Assembly (NCBI RefSeq): GCF_001949145.1
Contig: NW_019091552.1
Span: 535,078 to 599,077 of the forward strand
DNA: 64,000 bases
Direction: 5' to 3'
Source of the DNA: Acanthaster planci
Lineage: Eukaryota; Echinodermata; Asteroidea; Valvatida; Acanthasteridae
A program made the translations under genes and the position numbers. Positions 50,901 through 63,053 of this stretch are shown piece by piece. Below the pieces are notes generated by a model. That model was not told the DNA's origin. It did not search any database and saw nothing but the letters and a program-made list of their open reading frames with translations. Numbering within the stretch: position 1 is the first letter of the stretch; each line of letters starts with the position of its first letter.

Positions 50901-53900
50901 GCAAACAAACAAACTTTGTAATCTTCGCCAGGCCCATTTTGGTGTATGTTCTCTGTTAATAATTTCCAATATTTTGACTTTTTATTTGTAGAGCTGCAAG
51001 TTTAAAACCTGTTCAGGGTATGACTCCTGTAGACACAAACTGATCAGCAAAGGGTTCACATAAGTCTCTCACCGTCCTGAGAAAATCCACCTTCTGCAAG
51101 TGTTAAACACTTCCTTCCCAGCAAAACAACAGGACTTTAGAACTAGTTTCTGGTTTTGTTTGGCCTAAATAAGTCCTACTGTCAATTCTTCTCTATGTGT
51201 CTGACAAGGTTGCACTCAATATTGAAGAAGTTGGGGCAGCTCATCTACCAGAAGGTTGGGCAGACAGCCTTCTGGCTAAGATCCCACTCAGACAGAATGG
51301 TGACGGCACCTGGAAAGAATCCCACATATCGGCACAGTCTTTCTTTGAGAACAAAAACGGTGAGGCGAATACCAACTTTAAAGCTCCGGCTTTAGGTTCT
51401 GCGTGATAAGTTCACTTTGTTCCAGTTTTAATGAGTTTTGCTGGTGAAGAGCGTACCCCGCTTTTACCTTCATAGATTATTCTCACACCCAGGCTATGAA
51501 CCCAAAATTTGTCCCCAGACTTGAGGAAACAAAAGATAATCTTCAGATCTCACTCCCAATATTTTCATGCAAGGAATTCAGAATCTAAGCACTATTGTGC
51601 GGATACAGAATTCTACATGATTTGAAGTATCTTGTAATGTATAAACTGTAATAAAGAGGTAAACTGCAGCCAGTCAACTTAAATATACCAAACAGTATAA
51701 TGTTGCATTCCTGTTTTCAAGATGGTTCATATTATCAACATTTTCAACACCAAAGTGAGAGAGATTTTCAGTTCAGGATCATCTCTCAATCCCCCCCCCC
51801 CCCGAGTTAATATTCCAGAACCACCCCCGAAAAAACTTGTCATGTTGGGTGGAGGTATGCCTTTACATTTGCAATGTGTACTAATTTTTTTCTCAATTTT
51901 TCTCTCCATGTCAGGTTTTCCAGAGCGCCTGCTACGTTTACGTCCCTCCTCGGCCTCCTTCAAGGACAGACATCCCCTGCTCGTCGATTACAGACTAGGC
52001 ACAAATGGCACTTTACAAGGTGAGCGGTTCTCATTCAGACTTGATCAGAAAGGTTTGTCTCTGTACATCCCAGGTGGGAGTGCCACTTTGAATGCCAGCA
52101 CTGCCAGCCACAGACAAACCTGCCACTTTTCCTTCGATCAGCCAATCGCCGCAGTCATTTCTCTCTGTGTACGCCAACCCATGACACTGTCGCAAGACTT
52201 TCTACGTAGATGTAGACAAAGAACGAAAGGGCATTCCAATAGCTTTTCCCCAATAGCTTTTCTTTATTAATTCCATGGCCAGTTCTTGCTCTCGGCCATC
52301 TTACAATCATTGCTGTTTGAAGAAGAATATCAATATGTACGTGTATTGCACCTGCCTTCAGTTTTCCTGAGTAGTTACAATGTACATGTATGCATTGGTT
52401 ATACTTTCTTTTGTAGCCCTATACCTTAAATGGCTTTTTAACCTTGTTCAGAGCAAATTTGCATGCAGCATATTCAAATCAACGATGTTGTACAAAGTCT
52501 TCTGTTGTGTGGAATTTCCTTTTTATTTCCGGCTTCATAGCCATGCCCGAATAGATGGAAACCCAACTTTGACTCTCTGTACATTTTTAAGTGTCTGTTT
52601 TACTTAACTATCCATTTCGAAAAAAAAAAAGAGGTGAATTCCCAGAAAACTGGAGGTAACAGTGCCCTTGACTTAATTGGGATTGTTTAAAATTGGAGGC
52701 AAACAGTTCTGACTAGATAATTTGTTGCATTTGTGACAGGTTTTTATCAGAGCAGAGGGTTTAAGACAAAGAGGGCAGGGACCGCGAAGAAGCTGCGATC
52801 ATCCAGCGTGGAAGAGGAACCACCCAAAGGAATGCTGTCCAGTGCCTTTCAGGTACGCATCAATCAACCTGTACTTACATTGCAAAATGGGTCCAAGCAC
52901 TCTCACAGACAACAGACACATTTGATGGGGAGCAAGTGTACTGTAATTTTCAGTTTGTTGTAAGTCTCACCGGAATTTGTATTTGGAAGTTTGGGTCGGG
53001 GAATTCACAAAGGCAGTTAGGCATAGATATGGGTGGAGTTTCTGGCTCCATGTATAATGTGTAAGAGTGTCAATTGTAACTCAGAATTGTTGCTTTGCAA
53101 TTAATTTCTGCCATAGAAACTTTAGAATAAGAAACTGTGGTAATTTGGGTTGTTGGGTGAATTGTGGAGAATTCCAAAAATTTCTAGACCCCCAGAAAAG
53201 TGAAAGCGTAGGCAACAAAAAAATGTTGGAATGACCTGAATAGTCAGTGTCTAAGAAGTAACATTCATCACCTAGTCAGGAAATCTACTACTGGTTGTAT
53301 ACGTTGTGAACCGATTAAGCCCTAGCCTCTTAGAGTGTACCAAAAGGTAAGCCATGTCGGAATTACTTCTCTACAGCTTCAAATAACACATGCGTCTGTG
53401 GAAGCCATAAGCCAGCAGCTTCGTACATTTTCTATAAATCACACACGGCATGGTATTACTTATGGAGAATTGGAGATTGTCATTGTAAACAATGTGAGGT
53501 TTCTGGTTTCTACCAGAGAGTCACAACGCGTGAACCAACCAAGCTAAGCGACAAGTTGGAGTCAGCCCTGGCCGCCAACGAGTCCCGCATCAGCGATGGG
53601 GACTCCTTCAAGATTGGCTATGTGGAGGGATTCCTCAAGGGCAAGGAGGAGCCCAAGAGGTCAGACCGCCTCAAGACCTGGACCACCATCCTGGTCATTG
53701 GTGTGCTGATCTACCTGTACTTCAAGATGGTGTCTGTGTTCGGTGAGTCGAGCACTCCCTACTAAAGTGCCTTAAGACCCTTAGTAGTGACAAGCACAGT
53801 TTGATGAGTCTAAACTGCCCAGGCTGATGACTTTTGTTATGATGCTGCCATGTTTGTTTTGGTCCCTGTAGACCCATTGGCAATAGTAATACAACTTCAC

Positions 53901-56900
53901 ATGTTGAAAATAGGGAACAGTCTATATTTCCTTCCAGCCTCAGTTTGGTTACATTGCTGGGAATGGTGGAAAAGCAAGATGGCTGCCCCATAATGGGGAT
54001 CTATGCACAGTTGTGCACATTGTGGCATTGGGAAATTGCTTCAGGCAGAGTTTTTGGGAAGCCAGTCACAAATCCTTTTGCAAGACCAGTCACAAGTAAC
54101 AGGCTGAATAGTGTTGAAGAGATGGTTTTTGTCACAGGTCCTTTGAACCTCCAGTGGCTCGACTTCGGACTGGATGACTTGTTTGGGCTTACAATGGACT
54201 TGACCAGCTTATTACAGCTGGACAAAATAATGTGCAACTTGACTTGTACTTGGACAGCGAGACTTGTGACTTGACTTGTGTTAGACCAAATGACTTGTGA
54301 CTTGACTTGGACTTGCATATAATGACTTGTGAGTTGACTTGTGTTTAGATGAAATGACTTGTGACTTGACTTGCCCTGTGACCAAATGACTTGTGACCGG
54401 ACCTAATGACTTGTGACTTGACTTGGGCTTGCATATAATGACTTGTGACTTGACTTGGACTTGCAAAATATGACTGGCTGCCACCTTTGGACTGTACTTA
54501 CCACACACACATCGCACACAGGTTTGGAGGGTGTGCACATGGGTGCACTGACATATGCAACAAATGGAGTTGGCAACGACTTGCAAAATTTGGGACCGAG
54601 ACAAGTCCCCCATTAGTCATCCAGATGGAAATTCAAGTCATGAGCTAATCAGTTGAACCGTCAAAAAGGGCTGTCGTTCCTGCAAACTGAAGAGCAGATA
54701 TAAACGGGTGTTGTTTCATGGACACTTTGCAAGAGGAGCCGTTGTAGAACAGCGATGTGAAGCCATTTTCAGATGATTTTTTTTTTTCAATGAGTGCCTT
54801 TTTGACTTGATATTGATCTCATTCTTGAGCATAGTTTGCATTTCTTTGCAAATGCTGGAAAAATTTGCTGTATTCTCTGCATTGTCCCAACAGCGCGAGT
54901 GTCCATCATGGGACCATCAAATGTTGACAGCATGAACGTCAAGGATGTCAGCTTTGATGACGTTAGAGGGGTAAGACTGAAAGGCTTATTGATTGTTGGG
55001 CTGTTGGACCCAAGATGTAAAACTGAGAGTCCTGTGCACCTGAAACAAGATATAAGGTGCTTTGGGTTTAACTGTCGGAGTATTTGTTCTTTTAACCCTC
55101 CTATGCTGAAGTCACTCTTTGGGTCATTTGGTGAACACCTCAAAGAAGCACAGCTGTGTTGTGTTATGCACTGCACCAACTGTCCCTCACAGGAATATTA
55201 GATTGCACTTTTGTGCTGCCCAACAACTGTGCTTCACTGTTTCATGTGCATCATTGTGCAGTAAACCAAATGCAGTTAAGAGGACTGCACAAAAGACCCT
55301 GGGCCATTTTGTGCTGGCAGTCTACTGTGTACACACTGAACCTGTGCACGTTTGAGTTCCATATAGACAATACATGCTCACCAGTGACTGGGGGCATTTG
55401 TGCACATTTGTGCTGTAAAACCAAAGGAGGGTTAAGGCCATGTTCAGACCATGTTCTCAGGTACCTGTAGTGATTTCTCTCTACATTTAAATGCCTAGGT
55501 TACTGAATGACTTGTTAAAGCATGATGAAAATGTCACTGTATAAAAGTCTCTTGTGAGCCTTAATGTTAAATCTTGTTCACATCTTGTAGATTGACGAGG
55601 CTAAGAATGAGCTTCAGGACATCGTCAGCTACCTGATGGACCCTGAGAAGTACACCAAGCTGGGCGGTAGGCTGCCAAAAGGTAAACAGATTCTATCAAG
55701 GAGTTGTAGGCCAGTGTCCGAGTCTTGTGTGTGGGGCTGGGTTCAGGACTTAGCTGGTGACATGCAAATACACGGGCACATGCTGGCAGCCAGACATGGC
55801 CCTAGCCCATTTCAGACACGGCTTACTTTCAAAGTCTCTCAGCTTGCCCTGTTGTTGATCCGCCGATGCACATTTCTGGCAAGCACATAAAAAAATCTGC
55901 TCAGCCGAAATGTGTCTCAGTCAGTGTTACATAATGTTTATTGCTGTTGATCGTTGCATTGCTGGCTTTGCTTGGCACATAAATTTGCTTCTGTAGAGGT
56001 CGTGCACGGCAGCCATGCTTCCAGTAAGAGCTTTTATTCCACGCTGATGCACGAGTAGACCTTTTGTGCTATCCCTCCGTAACAAAAGCAGTTACTGGAA
56101 AGATGGCTGCCATGCACAAACTCTATAGCAATATTTACCGCTTGGCAGCTCCTTGAGACTGAAGCATTCGCGTAAAGTTTCTGGCAGTGATACTATCATA
56201 ATTAGTGTGGGGGGGTGGGAGAAGGTAGGGTGGATTGCATGTTTTTGTTGATGTGTGCATTTGTCTTAGTGTTGCCTGAATAAGACAGTTGGGCTGCAAA
56301 TTGTTAGTTCACGTGATACAACACTGTTCATTTATCATGGGAATTGTGGATTCAAATCCTGCTTCAAAAAAGCTTTATTTGGTAGGGACAACATTGTCGA
56401 CAATATTTTGACATGAGATTACGATGCTCCTGGTGAACTGCTGTTAACAAATTGATACATGTTGTTGACCTGGCCATCTTTCATCTTCCGTGCTGCCATC
56501 ATCTCTGTAGGAGTGATGCTGGTGGGTTCCCCGGGGACAGGCAAGACCCTGCTGGCCCGGGCTGTAGCCGGCGAGGCCAACGTCCCCTTCTTCTACGCCT
56601 CGGGCTCGGACTTTGACAACATGTTTGTGGGGTCGGGAGCCAAGAGAGTCAGAGACGTGTTTGGTAAGTGGTTTACTGGAAGGGAAACAAAAGATGTAAG
56701 ATCAGAGCGGTTGTGGTAAACGGCGGTAAACGGTTGTAGTGTGGTTGATGATGAGCCAAAGCAACCCGTCCTATTCTCTGACATATTCCAAACTGCCATC
56801 CACCAGGTTTGGAGAATTTGTTACTGCTGCTAGCGTTGTGACGTGGGTAACTGTCCTGGCCACTAGCTTCTATCCCGAATGAAATGTATGGAAAATTCAA

Positions 56901-59900
56901 CAAGCACCAACTTAAGGCCACTGTAGTATAGTTGCGCTAAGGTGGGCATGGTATGTCTGGTGTTTCTGGATTCAAATTACACCAGTTTTCTTTTCTGAAT
57001 TGGGTATTGATTTGAAAGTTTAAGCTCCACATTGTGGAGCTGGATCAGCTTATGAATCCTGGGATGCGTTCAAGTTTAGAGTGCCCCGTCATTTAAGAGA
57101 AATGAACGATTGAATTGACAGTACAAGAGGTGAGAATTTAGTTTTTCGGCAAAGAATTTTTCTTGTCTGTTGAACCCTCCAGGTGAGGCCAAGGCTAATG
57201 CCCCTTGCGTGGTCTTCATTGACGAGCTGGACTCAGTGGGCGGCAAGCGCGTGGACTCCCCTCTCCACCCCTACGCCCGTCAGACCATCAACCAGCTACT
57301 GGCCGAGATGGACGGCTTCAAACAGAACGAGGGCATCGTGGTCCTGGCGGCCACCAACTTCCCGGAATCGCTGGATCCGTGAGTTTATAGTTTTTCAAAA
57401 GACGCAGCGTTGCTACCAGTCTGCACAGCCTACATGTAAAGCCTGATTCTTACCACATAACGACCACATAACCCTACAGATCAATAGGAACAATGCATTT
57501 ATGAAGCAATTCGACACTTCCGCTTTTTAGTTGACCATACCTTCTTTACGGTTTTCGGATTAGCATTTAGTTACATTGTTTTGTTTTGTGTTCACTGACC
57601 TGTTATTTTCTCACGTAGGTGAAACAATCTTGTTTTTTTGTCACCTACAAAACTGTCCCGTTAAATTTGCTTTCGCTCGTTTGATACCTCTTATGTTTGG
57701 CTGTGATTTGTTCATTTCACTTCTCCCATTATCTGCTTTGTGGCTTAGTGGCAGGGCCAGAGATACCTCCGTGCAGTTTGTCTCTCAGAATTGGGGACAG
57801 TTTGTTTTTTGGAGACACCTTGGCAAGCATTGTCTTTCAAGCATAGACTTTGGGTTTGTGTTGGACAGGGCTCTGACAAGACCGGGTCGGTTCGACATGA
57901 AGGTGATGGTCCCCAAGCCCGATGTCAAAGGTCGTACGGACATCCTGATGCTGTACTTGTCAAAAGTCACAATGAGCAATGGTGAGTAGGCATAGGTTTA
58001 GATATTGTATTCACAAGATGACGTCGGTGTTATGATGGAGATGACGGTCCAAGTGGCTGTGATTTTGCCTAATTTGTAGCTGGAAATTGTGACCCACCAT
58101 TCCAATCGATGCAGAAGCACGTGATTTTGAATGTTGGACAATTCCTCTTCTTCACTGTTAATTTTCAAACTTCAAAGTGACCCATAGTGCAGATTTTGTC
58201 TGCTGAAGGTGTTGATAGTTATGAGCAGTGAAAGCTGTAGAGTGTACATCGTTCATTTGTGTATTGGTATCGTTCAGGTAAGGGCTTACAAGCCTTCGGC
58301 ATGGTTTTCTTAATTCGGTCAAAATTTTTAGTTTAGTTCAGTTTTTCAAATGTATTTCAGCAATAAAGCTTTGAGACTTTGAAATTTGGATAAACCACCA
58401 ATAGCAGCAGTGATATTAATCCCTAGCACGTCAAAGCCCTGAAAGATGGTATAAAAGAGTCGTTGAACACTTTGCATGATACCTTTCCTTTACAGAGGTG
58501 GATCTGGATGTGCTTGCGCGGGGAACTGTTGGCTTCACAGGTAATGTATTCACCATCAATGCCATGTCTCTCTGTAGTGTATAAAGACATTAGCGCATCA
58601 TCTTATGGATTGCAGTGCCAAACCGCACTTCCCGACAAGTACTTGTAGCGTAAACAATATCTGTTGTAGTTTACGGTCACTGCACACGGCAAACACCCTG
58701 TTTCTGCACAAAACTGAGCATGAGTGTACGGCCATGTGGCAAATTCAGTCCATCACAAGTGCAGGCACAAGTCCCATCACAAGTGCAGTCACAAGTCCCA
58801 TCACAAGTGCAGTCACAAGTCCCATCACAAGTGCAATCTCAAGTCCCATCTGAACAATGACATAGGTGAATAATGACAAAGGGTTGCTCCAGTCACAGTT
58901 CACTTTGAGTAGCATGTGACTTGGCTTCAGACTGGATGACTCTTGTGTTGGATTTACTTGGACTTCTCGGGACTCATGAAGGACATGAATACAACACGAG
59001 AGTTTAGCACTCAAGGGTCCTGCATTGTCAGCACTCTCCTGTCCCTTTTAACAAAGGTCCACTTTTGTGACTGTTGAACTCAAAATTCTGCCTTTGTGAT
59101 TACCATTCCGTCGTACTTCTTGTTATTTTTTGTCTCCAAAGATCTTGACCAGGGGACAGGGAATATGCGGGTATTGCATGGTTGATTCTGTGTGGCTCAA
59201 TTTTTTTTTTATATAGTAGGTGTTGTCTGTGGATGAGGGGGTACGTTTAATTTTTTGTAGCTAAGATTTTTAACACAACAATTTTTATATATATGCTGTA
59301 GCTTTGTAATATTTATGTCTTTGAACTCTTTTTGTTTGTAGTTTGTTTCACCCCCAATGATCAGCCGGGTGCCTGGAAGGGCTACCCTACTAAGAATTGA
59401 TAGAAAAATAGAGAAGATTATTATTCCTGCCACCAGTGAATGTTTGCTTTGTCATTGCAGGAGCCGATATTGAGAATCTGGTGAACCAGGCTGCACTCCA
59501 GGCAGCCAGACTGGGCAAAGCTGCAATAGACATGAAGGACTTGGAATACGCCAAAGACAAGATACTCATGGGTAGGTGTAGCTCCGTCGGCTTTCTTCTG
59601 TACTGCATGCTTCTTTATGGGTTGTGTACATTTGACACGTCTTGTTTACCTTGTAAGCTTTTGAGATGATATGTAGGAAAAAGTCTTTGTACATTTATTT
59701 GAAATCTTGAGATTCACTAAGGCATCACTTAAAAGAATATTTCCAAATTAACTAAAGTTTGAAAGATGTGGTAAATATGGTGATCAACTTTTATTGAAGA
59801 ATTTGAATTTTTACTTGTTGATCGTCGTTGATTTTTTTATCAAGGGCCCGAGCGAAAAAGTGCTCAGATTGACGAGCACAACCGCAAGATCACAGCCTAC

Positions 59901-62900
59901 CATGAGGGTGGGCATGCCCTAGTCGCCTACTACACCAAAGGAGCAAAGAACATCAACAAGGCTACCATCATGCCCCGGGGACCAACGCTGGGCCACGTAA
60001 GTCAACTGCTGGATTTTCGGCCTAGGATGAGAACAGAGGGAATGGAAGACTTTGAGATGCTTGGTGGCAGCAGACAAACCGCTCCTTTTCCAGTTGTGTG
60101 CATGTTCAGAACTGGCAAGAAGGACCGGTTTGTTTGCTGTCACCAAGCGTCTCATTGTCTCCCATCCAAAAGAGTGCATTTAGTGCACAAATTATGCATG
60201 ACCTTTCTGTGCTGCTAAAAAAATTGTGAGGGTCGGAACTGCCAAATTCATGGTGGTTATCTGCCTTGTGCAGAAGCACCCCCTCATCGGTTGAAAAGAG
60301 CCGTGTTTGTGGGGAGTGTTCATTTTCGTTGGTAGCCATGCGATAGTAACACTCGCATTTCATAGTTGTGTGAACCAGGGAAGTGCAGTTCCTACTAAAG
60401 GAACCTCCATTGTTAGGCAAATGGTGCCCTCTCTTGGTCCCGTTTGGGGCAGATACATCTGAACTCTAGCAGGCTTGAAGGGAAACATGTAAAAATGTGA
60501 GGTCGTCCTCACTTCCTCTCTCTTAAGAACAGCCAGAGCATTCTGATTGAAACGTCGAGCTGTAACTCACTGGTTCTTTTCAGAGCCACTTCTCTTCCAA
60601 AACAGATATTACCTTGCACGTGCTGCCTCTGCAAGCCCTCTGCAGTTCAGTCACCTCCATGCAAAGCTTCAAATCTTTATTTGTTTATGTCTCAACCTCA
60701 AATAGCAGTATTCCATTTAAGTCTAAGAGCTATTTTTGTCAGAATTCACCTGTTTAACTCTGCCCATCAAACGGAGGCATTTTGTTACTTTATCGTGTAA
60801 TGTGTAGAATTTCTGAAGATCGAAGTGTCAAGTAGATTCAAAGAATTTTTCAGGCTGAAGCTGAAGAAATGTGCCGAGTGTAGAAAACAATTGACTTGGA
60901 TGTTACTGGGCAAAATGCTGCCCATCTTGCGCACAAACAGCCGCTCAGTTTTCACTTTACATTTTATGTGTGGACGTTCCTACATTGTTATGTACTCAGA
61001 GAAAAAAGTGAAATAAACTTTACTCATACTGAGAACAATCTCACGCCAAAAATTTTGCTAAAGTCCCTTGAGTGAGTGTGTTTGGACCGGTTTCGCTCTG
61101 CCACAGAGAGAGGACAGAACATTGAGGGGACAAATGGTGTTTCCCTGTCCTCGATGGTCAATCTTTTGGCCTCGGTGGTAGGTGCCTGTGGTTAGTCTGT
61201 GCCCTCGATGGTATAGCAAAACACGACTATGTTCGCCTGTGTGTGTCCCCTAATCCAGGTGTCATTGCTGCCGGACAAGGACCAGTGGAACGAGACCAAG
61301 TCACAGCTCCTGGCCCAGATGGATGTGTGCATGGGGGGCCGGGTGGCCGAGGAGATCGTCTTTGGTGGTGACAACATCACCACGGGGGCCTCCAGCGACT
61401 TTGAGCAGGCCACTGCTATCGCCCGGCTCATGGTCACCAAGTTTGGCATGAGCGAGAAGGTGAGGTGCCTTGGGCTGGAACTCGGAGGCAGGCCCTCTAA
61501 TTCTCTGAGCCTGCATTGAAGGTTAATGGGACAGTCATCTTCCCCCCCCCCAAAAAAAGATGCGAGAACTAAAAACTGTTGTACAGACAACATAACCTGT
61601 CTTGTAGATGGTGCGAACCAGCGTTAGGATCACTGATCGAGATTCAGATCAGTGTGAAGCAAACAGGCCCTGAGAAAGAGAGATATTCAGGGACAGAAAC
61701 AGGGTTTCTTGTTCTAGATCAGAGAGGCCTCTTATGAGAGGAAAGAAAGCAGAATGTTACTGTCAATTCAACCCTCTCTAAAGATGGTGAAAAGGCAAGC
61801 AAAGGTGGTTGTATTCTGTAATGAAAAGATCCATCAGTCCTTTATGGCTGATTTTCTAGATTAGACTGATTATGGTTTTGTGCACATACAAGTCTTTGTA
61901 CTGTTTTGCAAGAATACATCACGATGGGCAAATAATAAGAAGGAAACGATAAACGTTGATTGCACAGGACACAAGCAGTTGTCACTTGAATGCAGTGTTA
62001 CTCTTGTCTGCCAGTACCATTGAGTTTGTAATTACATTTTTGGCATGATGGCATGGTCGGGCTGTATCACTGAGATTAATTTTGCTTGTTGTCTACACAG
62101 CCTGGGAAAGATCCAGCTATTTTGTTGAAAGTTACTTTTAGGTGGCAAATGTTAACTGTTGCTCTGGATGGAGAGTATTGATTGTTTTTACCGTGTTCTT
62201 TACCGTGGCAGCTGGGAGTGATGACATATAGTAACGCCGACGAGATGAGCATGGGAACCGGGCAGAAGCCCAGCCCAGAAACCCAGTCCTTGATTGAGAG
62301 TGAGATTAGGGTCCTGCTAAAGGTGAGTCCATTTCAGGAGCGAGTTCAAAGTGATAACTTGCTCAAATGCGGCAGCTAGGAAACGTCTATGCGCAGGTTA
62401 AAATGACGGCACACTAGCAGTTAAAATCTCAAAAAATGTTGACTGTCTTTAACCGTCCCACCTTTTTATGGAATTTCGCATGGACTTCTCACTGCACCTG
62501 AACAAGTTTATTGGCAATATTGCATAATCTCAGAAAGTAAAGTTACCTACTTTTAATAGCCCTGTTATTTTATTGGGGGGCTGGGGTGATTCCAGTAGGT
62601 CACTTAACAGTAGAATAATTCATTGAATTGTACAACATTCCAAGTGATAACACCACTGTCTTATGTACACTTTCCGTGTTTTAACTATCTGTAGTATTCA
62701 ACTTCACATATGGAAATATTGGTTATTTGCCCGACAAGCATCAGTCGTAACTGATATCACTTCCAGTCACTAGCAAATGTTAAAGTCTTTAGCCACACAG
62801 GTTGGCCTAAGACTTCCACATTGTACAGTGGAATCCCCCAAAGCAAATGCCCACTCACTACCACTGCACCATTATGTCTGTCTTTCAATTTTAACGATTA

Positions 62901-63053
62901 CATTTTGTTTTTTTAACTCACCAGGACTCGTACGAGCGAGCCAAGTCTATACTCAAGACTCACTCCAAGGAGCACCGGCAGCTTGCTGAGGCCCTGCTGC
63001 GCTACGAGACGCTGACAGCCGAAGAGATTGGCGACCTCTTACAAGGCAAATAG
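44896..63053 (+). CDS. YME1L1: YME1L1, mitochondrial i-AAA ATP-dependent zinc metalloprotease (17 exons)
   Basis: Exons: 44896-44925, 45842-46015, 51209-51359, 51915-52019, 52740-52852, 53517-53742, 54894-54970, 55591-55681, 56511-56663, 57183-57378, 57869-57981, 58496-58540, 59461-59571, 59845-59996, 61259-61459, 62212-62322, 62925-63053; 2178 nt, 725 aa, near the 716-773 aa of human isoforms. Diagnostic YME1L1 words in order: [27 protein letters not shown] transmembrane helix (about 246-266) precedes the AAA+ module: Walker A GSPGTGKT (328-335), pore loop FVG (361-363), Walker B VVFIDE (383-388), RPGRFD second-region arginine. Protease: zinc motif HEGGH (548-552, catalytic Glu549) and third ligand Asp601 in QMDV. 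Anchored in the inner membrane facing the intermembrane space, it degrades short-lived and misfolded proteins and processes OPA1. Walker A has Ser where the family usually has Pro at 329. No disruption seen. Confidence 0.97.
47211..48322 (-). mobile_element. LINE copy A, 3' half of ORF2 with tail
   Basis: Minus-strand reading starts inside RT ([20 protein letters not shown]), then degenerates by frameshift before a clean C-terminal block ([46 protein letters not shown]). The 3' end reaches GGCGCTTTATAAATG and a TTATTATTAT tail near 47211, the usual ending of CR1/L2/Jockey-type LINEs. 5' truncated exactly at a 152-bp repeat. Confidence 0.85.
48324..48475. repeat. 152-bp repeat E, copy 1
   Basis: Starts GAGTGAAAAATGCCGGTAAT and ends GCAGGAAGT. 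It lies between LINE copies A and B and matches 50579-50731 at most positions in the same orientation. Contains CCGGCCACGCATATAAAC. No terminal inverted repeats, no ORF, identity unknown. Confidence 0.75.
48478..50577 (-). mobile_element. LINE copy B, endonuclease-RT linker through ORF2 C-terminus, interrupted
   Basis: Minus strand. Begins in the linker before RT ([29 protein letters not shown]), then [66 protein letters not shown] and a YADGT box where active enzymes have YADDT. It continues into the same C-terminal block as copy A and is cut at 48478 at repeat E. Frameshifts, the D-to-G change and a nested insertion at 49014-49297 make it dead. Confidence 0.88.
49014..49297 (+). mobile_element. 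Nested, opposite-strand LINE 3' fragment (284 bp)
   Basis: Inserted in copy B. The + strand reads [44 protein letters not shown], a typical LINE ORF2 terminus, then a 3' segment with GCGCTATACATG and a TTATTATATTATTATTG tail. Copy A retains the uninterrupted site (CAGAGAGCTT|ACTATCAGG at 48120/48121), so the boundaries are exact, with at most a TT duplication. Confidence 0.85.
50579..50731. repeat. 152-bp repeat E, copy 2
   Basis: Starts GAGTGAAAAAATGTCTGTAA and ends GGCAGGAAGT, same orientation as 48324-48475, roughly 85 percent alike by eye. It sits directly at the 5' (right-hand) edge of LINE copy B. Confidence 0.75.
54236..54476. repeat. Degenerate minisatellite, GACTTGTGACTTGACTTG core
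   Basis: About ten loose repeats of TGACTTGTGACTTGACTTG with spacers such as GACCAAA and GCATATAA, in the YME1L1 intron after the transmembrane exon. ORFs over it (lysine/serine/glutamine/valine repeats on the minus strand) are by-products. Confidence 0.85.
55992..56128. repeat. Foldback family A, copy 3
   Basis: Left arm TGTAGAGGTCGTGCACGGCA then GCCATGCTTCCAGTAAGAGC; right arm GCAGTTACTGGAAAGATGGC then TGCCATGCACAAACTCTATA. Same inverted-arm layout as 15867-15994 and 33230-33357, but the most diverged copy. YME1L1 intron between 55681 and 56511. Confidence 0.6.
58749..58852. repeat. 24-bp minisatellite, about 4.3 copies
   Basis: Unit CCCATCACAAGTGCAGTCAC followed by AAGT; copies differ at one to three positions. 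In the YME1L1 intron just after the short exon 58496-58540. The reverse complement shares GACTTGTGACT with the repeat at 54236-54476. Confidence 0.88.
59461..63053 (+). other. YME1L1: YME1L1 end of AAA+ module and M41 protease domain, five exons
   Basis: The exon at 59461 ends the AAA+ helical subdomain ([15 protein letters not shown]). The exon at 59845 carries HEGGH, 61259 carries [13 protein letters not shown] and TTGASSDF, 62212 begins LGVMTYS and contains a short Met/Gly-rich insertion ([10 protein letters not shown]), and 62925 ends with the C-terminal helices and TAG. All M41 metal ligands are present. Confidence 0.95.

Larger units (their letters stand above)
46016..51208 (+). other. 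YME1L1 intron 2, carrying the rearranged LINE locus
   Basis: Largest YME1L1 intron, ~5.2 kb. About 47.2-50.7 kb is antisense LINE sequence with a nested insertion and two copies of a 152-bp repeat. The flanks (46.0-47.2 and 50.8-51.2 kb) show nothing recognisable. Confidence 0.7.

Noticed and set aside
54001-54613. Minus-strand ORFs with KSQVTS-type repeats
   Set aside because: Direct consequence of the minisatellite, not a repetitive protein.
58749-58852. CRISPR-like array
   Set aside because: Units are contiguous with no unique spacers, in an animal intron; it is a minisatellite.
61192-61593. 133-codon minus-strand ORF
   Set aside because: Shadow of the YME1L1 exon 61259-61459.
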